Positions 17,741 to 27,700 of a stretch of 52,813 bases of DNA are shown here, piece by piece. The stretch's first letter is position 1; each line of letters starts with the position of its first letter. This DNA is from Microcystis aeruginosa W13-11 (lineage in GTDB: Bacteria; Cyanobacteriota; Cyanobacteriia; Cyanobacteriales; Microcystaceae): assembly GCA_009995705.1 (NCBI GenBank), contig JAADBR010000011.1:1-52813 (forward strand), read 5' to 3'. The position numbers and the translations under genes were made by a program. The notes beneath the pieces are model-generated. The model was not told the DNA's origin. It did not search any database and saw only the letters and a program-made list of their open reading frames with translations.

Positions 17741-19552
17741 CTACACTTGCAAGGGAACTTTTTCCGCTTCCACTTCCAGAGATTTAGTATCTACTCCCTC
17801 GACTATCCAAGGTTGAAGGGTATCCCCATACTGATACTCTTGAAAAGCCTGTCTCATTTCGGCGATCGATTGGCTTTCGCTGCCATGATTCCAGGTTAAA
17901 CTATAGATAATATCTCCCAGACCAATGTAAATAGAGGTGGTCAATAATTTTGCCATTGTCCCCAGAGAACGGTGGTGGCAAACTTGGGACAGACCGCCAC
18001 TTTTCCATTGCAGTTTTAGATACCAAATGGTCAGATAGAAGAAGGTTTTCTTCATGCTGGTAAATACGCTGGTTTGTTTTGGTTCATATTGGGCATTTTC
18101 GAGGGCGTGGGTATAACGCTTAGGGGTGTGATAGTCCCAAATCAGTTGATCACTACGGTAACAATCCATTAAGCCGATATTTTTCTTTTGGTCCACCAGT
18201 TGATCGAACTGATCGTGAATTTCATAAACTAGACTTCTGAGGGTTGTTTGGAAAGTTTGGACGAACTGGGGGATAAACTCTAAGTCTAAGTGCCATTTGC
18301 CCACAAAAATGGGGATCAAAATACCAAACCAAATCATGTTTTCAAAGTAAATTCGCCAACTCATAATACTGGCATCTCCCAAGTGACGACTATGGTTATG
18401 CATAAAGAGATTAATCGAGTTGATCAGGGTCAGATTGAATTGATTGTAGGCTTGGCATTTTTCCGCCGCGTTGACTTCTCCGGCTAACTTGGCCCGAATA
18501 ATCTCCGTAATACTATCGATCGCTGATACGATCATTGTCGATCCGAGAGAATAAAAAGCATCGAAAATACAAGCAGAATCGCCAATCACATACCAATTAT
18601 CGGGAGAGTATAGGGTTTTACTGGTGTGAGCTAGCCTCGGCCAGTAGTGGAAATCAATATTTTCGGCACTGGTGACCAATTGATAGAGAATATTATGGTT
18701 TGCTTTGAGAAATTCATAGAATTTTTCCTTACTATTGAGGCTTTCACTGGAAATATAATCATGGTGGTGAATCACACCGATCGATAATTCCATTGTCTCT
18801 ATATCGGTGGGAATCATCCATAACCAATGACCTTTACCAAACCAGTGATTGGTGGCGTAGTAATGACTACAGCTTGCTCCTGTGGGGTCGTAACCAGAAT
18901 GAAAAATTGTTCGATCAACATTTTGAACCCGAACCCAGGCCGAACCGGTATTTACCCCATACAAATCCTTAGAGTCGAAACTAATATTATTAGTTTTCTT
19001 GCCGATTAAAAATCTTCTTCCAGCCGCATCTACAAGATGCTTACCCTGTAACTCGATCGACTCGTTTGGTAATTTAACTCTAACGGTATGTAGTTGATCA
19101 TTCGGGGTCAAATCGATATCCACTACCCGGCCATTATAAAAATCTGCGCCCATTTCCCGATTCATTTTCAGTAGATCCCGTTCAAATTTTGGGCGATTTA
19201 GTTGCGTCGAAGCTAAATCCGGTTGCCGATTTGCCCAGATATGAAAGTAATCATCGATAGTTTTTGTCCGCTCATTTCGCTTGGGCCAGTGAAAATTAAG
19301 ACCATATTTCGGGGGATGATTTTCAATTAAATATTCGTACAATCCTAAATCTTTGCCAAAAAATAGTGTCGCTACTTCAACTGTAGATTCTCCTAATTTT
19401 AGATCCTTTTCTGTCCGATTTTCGGGACGAGGATCAATCATAGCGATCCGAATATTAGGAATTTTGAGCATGAGATGTCGAGCTTGACAAAGGCCAGCTA
19501 ACCCGGCCCCCATAATAATTACATCGTAAGGGCGATTAGACATATTTTTCAC
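17741..19552 (-). CDS. FAD-dependent halogenase-like oxidoreductase (paralogue A)
   Basis: The 603-residue paralogue of the gene at 13592-15355 has the same order of motifs: MGAGLAGLCQ (FAD), KLGESTVEV, PPKYGLNFHW with a candidate active-site lysine, and WLWMIPTD near residue 245. It has a slightly longer C-terminus (EVEAEKVPLQV). A GTG at 19552 is preceded by AGGAG at suitable distance, while the ATG three codons later is too far from it, so the GTG is preferred. It follows the PPTase-thioesterase gene by 141 bases. Duplicate halogenase-like genes in one cluster could act at two positions, or as a halogenase/oxidase pair. No activity can be proved from sequence. Confidence 0.8.
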   Translation of the reverse strand: MKNMSNRPYDVIIMGAGLAGLCQARHLMLKIPNIRIAMIDPRPENRTEKDLKLGESTVEVATLFFGKDLGLYEYLIENHPPKYGLNFHWPKRNERTKTIDDYFHIWANRQPDLASTQLNRPKFERDLLKMNREMGADFYNGRVVDIDLTPNDQLHTVRVKLPNESIELQGKHLVDAAGRRFLIGKKTNNISFDSKDLYGVNTGSAWVRVQNVDRTIFHSGYDPTGASCSHYYATNHWFGKGHWLWMIPTDIETMELSIGVIHHHDYISSESLNSKEKFYEFLKANHNILYQLVTSAENIDFHYWPRLAHTSKTLYSPDNWYVIGDSACIFDAFYSLGSTMIVSAIDSITEIIRAKLAGEVNAAEKCQAYNQFNLTLINSINLFMHNHSRHLGDASIMSWRIYFENMIWFGILIPIFVGKWHLDLEFIPQFVQTFQTTLRSLVYEIHDQFDQLVDQKKNIGLMDCYRSDQLIWDYHTPKRYTHALENAQYEPKQTSVFTSMKKTFFYLTIWYLKLQWKSGGLSQVCHHRSLGTMAKLLTTSIYIGLGDIIYSLTWNHGSESQSIAEMRQAFQEYQYGDTLQPWIVEGVDTKSLEVEAEKVPLQV

Positions 19553-19693
19553 GGTAACAACTCCTAGTATTTAAAAAACTTTTGTGGCTTGGATATAGAC
19601 GCTCAAGAGATAGAAAAAAACTGATTTAGGGAATACTTCAACTTCGCTAGATTTTTTCCCAGAAAGATTCGGCCAAGAAATTTAGTGATCGGA

Positions 19694-21247
19694 TCAGAAA
19701 GCATCTTGAATAGTCGAAGGTAAAAAACTGGGTTGAAATTGACCTTGTTGATCGGCAAGAAGCCAAATTACATCCTGTTCTCCCACGGCAAGTTTCTGGA
19801 AATTACCCGCCGCATCCTGACGGAAATACTCGAAACCTAAGGTCATTCCCCGTTCAAATACAGCCCTCAGTTGCATAGAAACGTGAATTTCTTGAAAAGG
19901 GAGAGCTTCTCGTAAATAGTCAATCTGACTACGAAGACAACGAAATTCTCCTCGTTGGCCAGAACGTCCATAGAATTCGGGGACTAGGGAGTAACCGAAA
20001 CGGTCACGTAAACGACCTTGCCAATCACTATAGATGGCGAAGTTAATATTTCCGATCGCATCCGTTTCTTCTAAAGAGGTGAGAAAGGATTCTTGCCGGA
20101 GTAATTTTCCTTTCTCGCGGGGGTAATGGCCGCGGTAGAGTTCCTTGCCCAGGGAGAAAAGAGAAGGAACTGGCGAAGTTTGAATCGGTTCATAAAGACC
20201 CGCCATAAAATCTCCTAAAAACTGAGGTAGGGGGTGAATTTTTGAGCCTTGACTAGGAGAAATTTCTGTCCAAGTCATGGTTAAAGTACTATGGGCAATT
20301 TTTGCTTGTATCTCTTGCTCTGTCACCCGAAACCAGTCGTAACCAAAATTAACAGTTGATCCAGAAACTTCCTGCACCCAAAAATGAACTTCTACTTGAT
20401 CCTGTAGTCCTAAATCTCCAAAAATCTCTACTTGGCTACGATTGGTTACCATTCCCCACCGTCCCGTTTTGAGATATTCCCCCAAGGTATGACGGATCGG
20501 TTGAATTGCCCGGTCTCGTACTTGTCCCATCCAGTGAAAGAAGTAGGAAAAATAAACATTTTGGCTAATGGTTGCCGTTTCCTTGTAACCCACAGGCCAG
20601 CGCCAGATTAGTTTTTGCAAGGGAGTGGAAACGGTGGTTTGGGGAGGGGAAGAAATGGGGGTTGAATTGACCACCACCGCTACCATTCTTTGAGGATTGC
20701 GGGTAAGTTTTACCGGAAAGGTAAGCACAGATAAAGACTGACCGGCAACGAGACCTCGAAATAAAACATTTTCTCCGAGAGATCGTTCTAAAACTAAGTC
20801 GATGTCCATGGCTTGGGTAGCTTTCCGGAGAGCTTCTAGGGCAGCCCAGATGCGAGTTGCTGCCTGGTCGATCGATTCTACTCCTCGAGCGAGTAATTGT
20901 TGAAGTAGAAGTTCTCGTTTAAAACTCAGTAAAGCGATCCAATCTTGGGGACTTCGTTGAGTAATGGGGGCGATATCGCATCCTTGCCGACCATAACCGG
21001 AGACACAGAGACAGAATTGCTCATCATGGGATAGGGAAACCCCGACATTTTCCACTCCCGCTCCTTGCAGAATCGGTTGACCTGATGTTAACCACTGAAT
21101 TTCAGGAGTTTGAGGGAGTGGTAAACCATCAATCCCCGGGGGAAGAGTTGTTCCAGAAGTGATCGAATATAGCGGTGCTTTCATCGTTTTCCCTGGTTCC
21201 CAAGAATCAACGGCGGAAGTAATCGTATCTTGTCTGAATTTGCCCAT
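19694..21247 (-). CDS. Phosphopantetheinyl transferase fused to two hotdog thioesterase domains
   Basis: The 517-residue protein has three parts. Residues ~60-200 resemble the C-terminal PPTase domain of enediyne PKSs: VSLSHDEQF, the metal-binding QGCDIAP at about residue 90, and RIWAALEALRKA where the Glu and Lys of the family WxxxEAxxK motif lie. Residues ~225-340 (YFFHWMGQVRD) and ~380-510 (LEETDAIGNINFAIY, then DWQGRLRDRF) are two hotdog folds like enediyne thioesterases of the SgcE10 type. The PPTase should load the ACPs of the neighbouring protein, and a hotdog domain may release the chain. The start at 21247 has a weak GGAG; a later ATG (21184) is possible. In known enediyne systems PPTase and TE are in separate proteins, so this fusion is unusual. 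Confidence 0.8.
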   Translation of the reverse strand: MGKFRQDTITSAVDSWEPGKTMKAPLYSITSGTTLPPGIDGLPLPQTPEIQWLTSGQPILQGAGVENVGVSLSHDEQFCLCVSGYGRQGCDIAPITQRSPQDWIALLSFKRELLLQQLLARGVESIDQAATRIWAALEALRKATQAMDIDLVLERSLGENVLFRGLVAGQSLSVLTFPVKLTRNPQRMVAVVVNSTPISSPPQTTVSTPLQKLIWRWPVGYKETATISQNVYFSYFFHWMGQVRDRAIQPIRHTLGEYLKTGRWGMVTNRSQVEIFGDLGLQDQVEVHFWVQEVSGSTVNFGYDWFRVTEQEIQAKIAHSTLTMTWTEISPSQGSKIHPLPQFLGDFMAGLYEPIQTSPVPSLFSLGKELYRGHYPREKGKLLRQESFLTSLEETDAIGNINFAIYSDWQGRLRDRFGYSLVPEFYGRSGQRGEFRCLRSQIDYLREALPFQEIHVSMQLRAVFERGMTLGFEYFRQDAAGNFQKLAVGEQDVIWLLADQQGQFQPSFLPSTIQDAF

Positions 21248-21313
21248 CTTGAAACATTCTCCGAAACTAGGTGGAGAGAATGAGACGTTTTTCGCACCAT
21301 TCTCCCGGAATGA

Positions 21314-24300
21314 TTAGGAAGGATTGAGGAAATTTCCGACTGTTTTGGCGAATAAGGGAACTTCCTGTTGTCGGCGCTCACTGCTGGGTAAATTTTGTAA
21401 CCCGGGTTGATAGGTGAGGGCCAGGGTTGGGGGATCGATCCCGAAAGCTTCGGCCGACTGTTTCAATTGTTCTTGTAATCGCCGTTCGTCCCGTTGACCA
21501 GGATTGGCGATTTCCTCCGCCGTGGGATTGTCGCCTCGATGTTCTAGAATCCTTAACTGATAACCTTCTAACCTTTCCAAAACCTCCCCCTGCTTGTTGA
21601 CTGCCGTGACAGTGGTACGATACTCTTTGCCCTCGCGTCCTTCATTGATAGCTAGTCCAAAACAGGATTGGTTCCGGGGAATTTGGTATAGATCAATGCG
21701 ATCAATGCGGATGGGTAAACAGATATCTTGAGGGATAATCGGTTGTACTGATTGCAGAAGAGAGTCGCGATAGTAGGGATCACCGAGGAGGAACGGTCCA
21801 TCGGCTCGATCGAAGGTTTCTTTTTCCGTTCGTTCGCCGCCTACTTGGGTGGAGAATAGGAATTCTTTCGAGTTGAGACGATAGACATTTTTTAGTCGTT
21901 GAAAACGGGTTCCTTGAAAGAGCAACCAACCGTAAAGATCCTGTTTGGGGTCAAGATCTAGGGGTTGATCGGGTACAGTTACCGTGGAGAGGGGAACTTC
22001 GGCACTTTGATCGTCGAGAATCAAGGTGGCGGCAAAATGGGCGATGGTAAACCCTGTCCGTTCCGTACGGATTTCGGCGCGCACTTGTAGCGGCTCAAGA
22101 GGAGATTTCTTTTCGAGAACTCGCGCCCAAATTTCGATCTCTACTCCCTGTTCGGGATCGACAACGATCGGTCGCTCTAAGCGGATATCTTGCAGACGAA
22201 GCCGAGAAAATGCCGTTTTTTGGCTGACATAGAAGGCTGCCTGAGCCATTGCCTCTAAACCGAAGACAGTGGGGAAAAGATAGGAACCTTTATAGATATG
22301 ATCCCGAACATAGGAGTCTTGAGCGAGGGTAAGACGGGTGCGGAAACCCACTTCTACTCCCAATTCGATGGTGTGAATATTCTCGATAAATGAGAAAGAG
22401 GCGGGGGGTTCGTAACGATGGGTACGCCATGTATCAAAACCTCGTCGCATGGTTTCCACGCCGCCCAATTTGGACGTGACCACTACTTGAGAATCCCCGG
22501 GATCTTTAAACATCAGTTCTAAGAATCGATTCACTCCATCTTCTGTGGGCATGGCCTCAATGCCCATCCGGTTGAGATTCCGAACCGTTCCCATGCGCGC
22601 CCCCATGCCCACTTCTGACCAGACGCTAAAGGCGATCGCCAAAACCGACGTTTCTGGGTGTCTTTCGCCAAAGTTGCGAAGTAAAAGGTCGAGGGATTCA
22701 TTGGAAAAGCCATACCAAGTATTCCCGGGTAATCCCAAAACCGCACTAATGGAGGAGAATCCGACAAAAAGTCGCGGCGGCATTTCTTCTAAGGCTTCCA
22801 TTAGGTTCAAAACGCCCAAGACTTTGGGGGCTACTTCCGATTTGGCCTCGCTGAGAGTGGAATTTTCCACCCGACGGGGTTTGTTTAACGCCGAACCATG
22901 AATCACACCGGTGATCGGCCCTAGCTCTTGGCGAACATGAGTAACTAGCTCTCGGGCAGCGATCGCATCGGTGACATCACAGGAATAGTAACGACAGATC
23001 AGCCGTTCTTCCGCAAACGCCCGTAGGGTTTGGGCGATCTCGCGCGCACTAGCATCAAGGGGATCATCTTGGGGATGGGGAGAACGCCCCACAAGGGCGG
23101 TTTTGACTCCAGTGAGTCGAGCGAAAGCGATGGCACATTCGGCGGTAATTCCCTTGGCACCACCGGTAATCAATACCACGTCCTCCGTTGACCAAGATAG
23201 GGAACGGCAAGTGTATTGGGTGCGATCCTGTACTTTCGGGCGAGGAAGGCGACGGATCGATTGTTCATCGTAGCCCACGGCTAAATAGGCTTCTTTGCGT
23301 CCGATTTCACCAATGATGGTTTCGGTCAACGCGGGCGAGGGGTTTTGGTTGGGTAAATCAATCACCCGTACCTTCAGATCTGCCCGCTCTAAATGCAGAC
23401 TAGCGGCAAAGCCCATCGTACCGCATTGTTCCAGATTGCTCATTCCGGGTAAACGACCGAAGTGACCTCCCCCGAATTGAAGATAGGCGACGGTGACATA
23501 TTCCCGTTCTAATTGCTTGGCACTGAGGGGAGTTGCGATCGTTCTGAGGCGAGACATAGCCCTTAGTAATCGCTCCGAGGAATTGCCATGCTCTCGCGCT
23601 TTTTGCGGCAAAATTCCCAGGAAGTGCGTATATTTCGGGTTTTGAATCCCTCCTTGCCGGGCCATTTCTTCGTAGGTGATCTTCTCGACCATCGCACCCT
23701 TGTCTTGCCAGTGCTTCTCCAGCATCTGCACCCAATCCGTTTCTTCCGATTCGGCGACGATGAGAATGTGTGCTTCTGGCCAATTGTCATAGGCAAATAA
23801 ATTGGCGGTTTCCCAGTTTTCTCTTTCCTCTGCCGGCAGCTCGATCGCTTCTTCGGGAGAATATTCTACTACGAAGTTACGAACCCAAGGAGAAGAGCTA
23901 GAAGCTAGAGAGGGAGCGGTTGGGGCGGGGGAAGGAGTGACCGACCCGGGGGATTGACTATGTTTGGCTAAAATCTCAGCGATTTCGCCCAAGGTGGCAT
24001 TGGCAAACTGAGCGGGGTCGATCTGGCCGGCAACGCCCAACTGTTTCGCCGCTTCCGCCACTAATTCCGCGGTTTTAATGGAGTCTAAGTTCAGGTCGTC
24101 CAGTAAGCGCAATTGTAGGGACAAACTATCCCCCGGAAACCCCGTTTTTCCTGCAACTAATTCTAGCAAGAGGCGAGAAATCGTTTGCACATCCTTTCCG
24201 GATTCTATGGTCACTACTGAATTGGGAGTGGAAGACTCCATTGGGGTGGGCATCACTTCTCGCACGGCTTCGAGAATTTCTTGAAGCGATGCGTTCGCTA

Positions 24301-24763
24301 GAGTGGTCGGATCCACTTTTCCCGCTACGCTGCACTGCTTGGCAAAATCGGCAATTAATTCCCCTCCCTTAATAGAATCCAAATTTAAGTCATCTAGCAG
24401 TCTTGCTCCTAGGTGAATAGTATTTTCGGGAAATCCCGTTTTCTGCGCTACTAAGACAATTAATTGAGTTTCTAAATTGGCAGGAGGTTGGTTAGCCTCG
24501 GTGGGGACAGATTTCCCGGGAGCGGAATCGATCATAACCGGTGGTTTTATTGTAGGATTCTCTAGGGTCGGAGCCGAAAAAGAATGGGCCGGACTTTTCC
24601 CATTGTTCGGGATATCTGAAGGCTTAAAGTTACTGCCTAGAGACTGTAAATCGGCGCGGATTACTTGAGCGAGAAAGGAACCCCTTTGCTGAAAATAAGC
24701 TGAGAGAATTGTCAAAATTCTCTCATTCATTTGTTCGTTGGGAGAAAGTTTTTCGTGAGTCAT
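21314..24763 (-). CDS. Polyketide synthase ACP-ACP-KR-DH protein (enediyne-type)
   Basis: The 1149-residue protein has several parts. An N-terminal helical motif (YFQQRGSFLAQVIRADL, residues ~20-40) resembles the C-terminus of the preceding KS-AT protein. It is followed by two carrier domains with DLNLDSIK, phosphopantetheine serines at Ser130 and Ser228. A middle region precedes a KR with LITGGAKGIT (about 530) and the catalytic Ser/Tyr of FSSISAV...WYGFSNES. The DH hotdog has RDHIYKGSYLFPTVFGLEAMAQA, split here for length, at about residue 820, whose DHxxxG...PxVxGLEAMAQ pattern is that of enediyne PKS DHs. No enoyl reductase was seen, so an unreduced polyene is expected (inference). It lies 21 bases after the KS-AT gene. 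Confidence 0.88.
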   Translation of the reverse strand: MTHEKLSPNEQMNERILTILSAYFQQRGSFLAQVIRADLQSLGSNFKPSDIPNNGKSPAHSFSAPTLENPTIKPPVMIDSAPGKSVPTEANQPPANLETQLIVLVAQKTGFPENTIHLGARLLDDLNLDSIKGGELIADFAKQCSVAGKVDPTTLANASLQEILEAVREVMPTPMESSTPNSVVTIESGKDVQTISRLLLELVAGKTGFPGDSLSLQLRLLDDLNLDSIKTAELVAEAAKQLGVAGQIDPAQFANATLGEIAEILAKHSQSPGSVTPSPAPTAPSLASSSSPWVRNFVVEYSPEEAIELPAEERENWETANLFAYDNWPEAHILIVAESEETDWVQMLEKHWQDKGAMVEKITYEEMARQGGIQNPKYTHFLGILPQKAREHGNSSERLLRAMSRLRTIATPLSAKQLEREYVTVAYLQFGGGHFGRLPGMSNLEQCGTMGFAASLHLERADLKVRVIDLPNQNPSPALTETIIGEIGRKEAYLAVGYDEQSIRRLPRPKVQDRTQYTCRSLSWSTEDVVLITGGAKGITAECAIAFARLTGVKTALVGRSPHPQDDPLDASAREIAQTLRAFAEERLICRYYSCDVTDAIAARELVTHVRQELGPITGVIHGSALNKPRRVENSTLSEAKSEVAPKVLGVLNLMEALEEMPPRLFVGFSSISAVLGLPGNTWYGFSNESLDLLLRNFGERHPETSVLAIAFSVWSEVGMGARMGTVRNLNRMGIEAMPTEDGVNRFLELMFKDPGDSQVVVTSKLGGVETMRRGFDTWRTHRYEPPASFSFIENIHTIELGVEVGFRTRLTLAQDSYVRDHIYKGSYLFPTVFGLEAMAQAAFYVSQKTAFSRLRLQDIRLERPIVVDPEQGVEIEIWARVLEKKSPLEPLQVRAEIRTERTGFTIAHFAATLILDDQSAEVPLSTVTVPDQPLDLDPKQDLYGWLLFQGTRFQRLKNVYRLNSKEFLFSTQVGGERTEKETFDRADGPFLLGDPYYRDSLLQSVQPIIPQDICLPIRIDRIDLYQIPRNQSCFGLAINEGREGKEYRTTVTAVNKQGEVLERLEGYQLRILEHRGDNPTAEEIANPGQRDERRLQEQLKQSAEAFGIDPPTLALTYQPGLQNLPSSERRQQEVPLFAKTVGNFLNPS

Positions 24764-24784
24764 GGTATCATCCAGCGAATAGGT

Positions 24785-27700
24785 TTACAGGAAAGAGAGG
24801 TTTTCTAAATCAGCCCGAATTAATTCGGCTAAAAATGAGCTTCGTTGCGAAAAATAATGACTGAGAAGATCACTGATTTCCTCTGTGGATAAAGCAGGTA
24901 AGTTCTCTAGAGAAGCTGATTTAGATGTGGTTTGAAGTGGAAAAGGGATGATTTGATCGAGTTCCTCAGGCTCGAAATCGAAGGAACGCTCACAAGGATT
25001 ATCAATGAACAGGCGTTCTGACGCTGGAATAAATGGACGAATTAACCGATTTTCGTAGAAAAAATTCCAATTAATACCAGTTCCTTGCACAAATATCGCC
25101 GCAATTGCTGTATTCAGATCCCGTGTATTACCCACTTGAGATTCTAGGGGCAAACAGAGGGGAAATTCAGTGATTTCTGCGGTCAATCCCGAAAGAACTT
25201 TTCCTGGACCCACCTCCAACAAGAAGTCACATTGACGAGCAATCTGTTGGTATAGAGAAATAAAATCAACTTGTGCAGTAATTTGGTCGGCGAAGTGTTC
25301 TGATAGAGAAATTACTTGGGAAACTTGCTGTCCTGTTTTACTAGATACTAACCACAACTTCGGCGTTGGATATTCCGCAAAAGAGCAAGTTTGGCGAAGT
25401 TTTTCCGCCGCCGCCGCCACCATTTGCGAGTGAAAAGCGTTAGCGACGGGTAATTTTTTTCCTTGAATCCCTCGCACCAAAGCCCTTTCAAGAACCGCCA
25501 AAACACTATCGACCTCACCCGAAATCACTGTTTGCGTGGGGCTATTTAAATTGGCGATCGTCACATATCCCGCGACTCCTCGTAGTAAGTCTTCCGCTTG
25601 AGAACGGGAACAAGCTAAACTGGCCATTGTTCCTGTAGTGGAACTACTCTCCGTCATCACCTGTCCCCGGAGGGCGGCGAAACAAATTAAAGTTTTTTCG
25701 TCATAGCAATCCGCCGCTTGGAAGGCCGTTAATTCTCCTAAACTATGACCGCCCACAGCCACCGGTTTAATTCCTAATCGCTGTAAGTATTTCTGCCATA
25801 GTAAGGACACAAAACAAACCGTTTGGGGGGCGATTTGGGTTAAGGCTTGGAACCAATTTTCCACTTCTTCGCGATTGATGGCTCGATCGAGAGGACGGTA
25901 GATCACCGGACCGATCGGCACCAATCCCGCTTCTTGCAACCATTGATCGGCTTGGGAGAGAAAATCCTGCGCCCAGGGGTAACGTTCCACCAACATCCGC
26001 GCCATATTTAAACGTTGCGAACCTTGGCCAGGGAAGAGAAAGCCGATTTTAGTTCGTTGCACCTTTTCGGCTAACCAAAGGTCTTTTTGAGGAGAGACGC
26101 GCATTTCTCCGCTTCTAAGGGAGGACTCTATGAGCAGTAGGGAGAGGCGATCTAGTCCTGTGGATAATTCCCTGGGAGTTGCTGCGATCAGGGCGGCCCT
26201 CGTAGAGCAGTGTTCAGGTAATTCTTGCGCCAATTTAGCCGCCAAATCGGGCATTTCTGCCAAACTCATGCCTTCTAGTTGCGGTTTCAGCTTTTCGACG
26301 ATTTTGAAGAGGTCTGTCGTTGAATTCGCCCCAAAAACAAATAACTCTGTATCTTGGTTAGACACGAATAAAGCCCGTTCGGCTATGCCAGATTTGAGAC
26401 GAGTTGTCGCCGGATCGCCGGAAGAAAGGGTCACATGGGAGTTAATGCCCCCAAAACCCATCGCCGACACTCCCGCCCGTAAAATCTCCGTTTCTGGGTA
26501 GACTTCCCCTAGTTGCACTGGATATAAACATTGGGCGCTCTCCTCGAAAACGGGATTCGGTTCTTGACAGTTAACGGTCGGGGGAACGATCCGCTGATTA
26601 ACCGCCATGACCGCTTTAATGAAACCCCCGATCCCAGCCGCCGCTTTCGTATGACCAACTAGGGATTTAAAAGAAGTCATGCCACAGGAACGAGGGGGGG
26701 CAGGTTTCGAGGCGTTCATGGCTAGGGCTACCCCTTCAATTTCAGCCCGATCGCCTACGGGGGTTCCGGTTCCATGTCCTTCAATAAAATGAAGAGACTG
26801 GGGACTATAACCGGCTTTTTCGTAAGCTCTTAATAGGGCTTTGGACTGTCCCACCTTAGAGGGTGCGGTAATGCCTCCTTTGCCGTCGGAGGACAACGCC
26901 CAGCCGTCCAACAGGGCATAAATGTAGTCGCCATCGGCCTGTGCGTCCGTTAAGCGTTTGAGGACAACAAAACCACATCCTTCTCCTGGAACAAAACCAC
27001 TGGCTCGGCGATCATAAACCCTCATATCCTGAGCTGTCAGTGCGCCGGTTTTGGCAAAACCAATTAATTCAAAGGTATCGAGACTGATATCAATGCCACC
27101 GGCTAAGGCCATGTCTAAATCGCCATTACTTAAAGCGTTGGCGGCAGTGACAACGGCGATTAGGGAGGAGGAACAAGCACCATCGACAGTATAACCACCA
27201 CCGTCAAAATTAAAAAAGTTACAGATTCGTCCGGCTATGGTGTTGGACAGTCCTCCAGCAAGGGTATCTTCGGTAATGGGTGGGAAAACGGATTTATAGA
27301 ATTTCTCCATTGTTTCGAGAAGTTCTTCCACAATTGTTCCAGAAAGTCCTTTGACTTCGGCAGCGGCTCGCAAGGCTCTTCGTACGTAGGGCCAACGTAA
27401 CCGCATCACATTCGAGCGAGTATGTTCTCCAGTTAAGGAATTGCCGAGAATGACCCCGGTTTTCTGGGTGGGAACGGTATCTCGACGATACCCAGCATCT
27501 TCGATCGCTTTGTCGGCTACTTCTAAGGCTAACCAATGCACGATGTCGGTTCCATCGACCGTTTTTTTGGGAACTCGACGATTAATCCAGTCGAATTGAA
27601 AGCCATCAATGAAGGCCCCGCGTGTTCCGTAGGTTTTATCGGGAGTGGCGGGATCGGGATCATAATATTCCGAGAGTGGTAAACGTTGATCGGGAAACTG

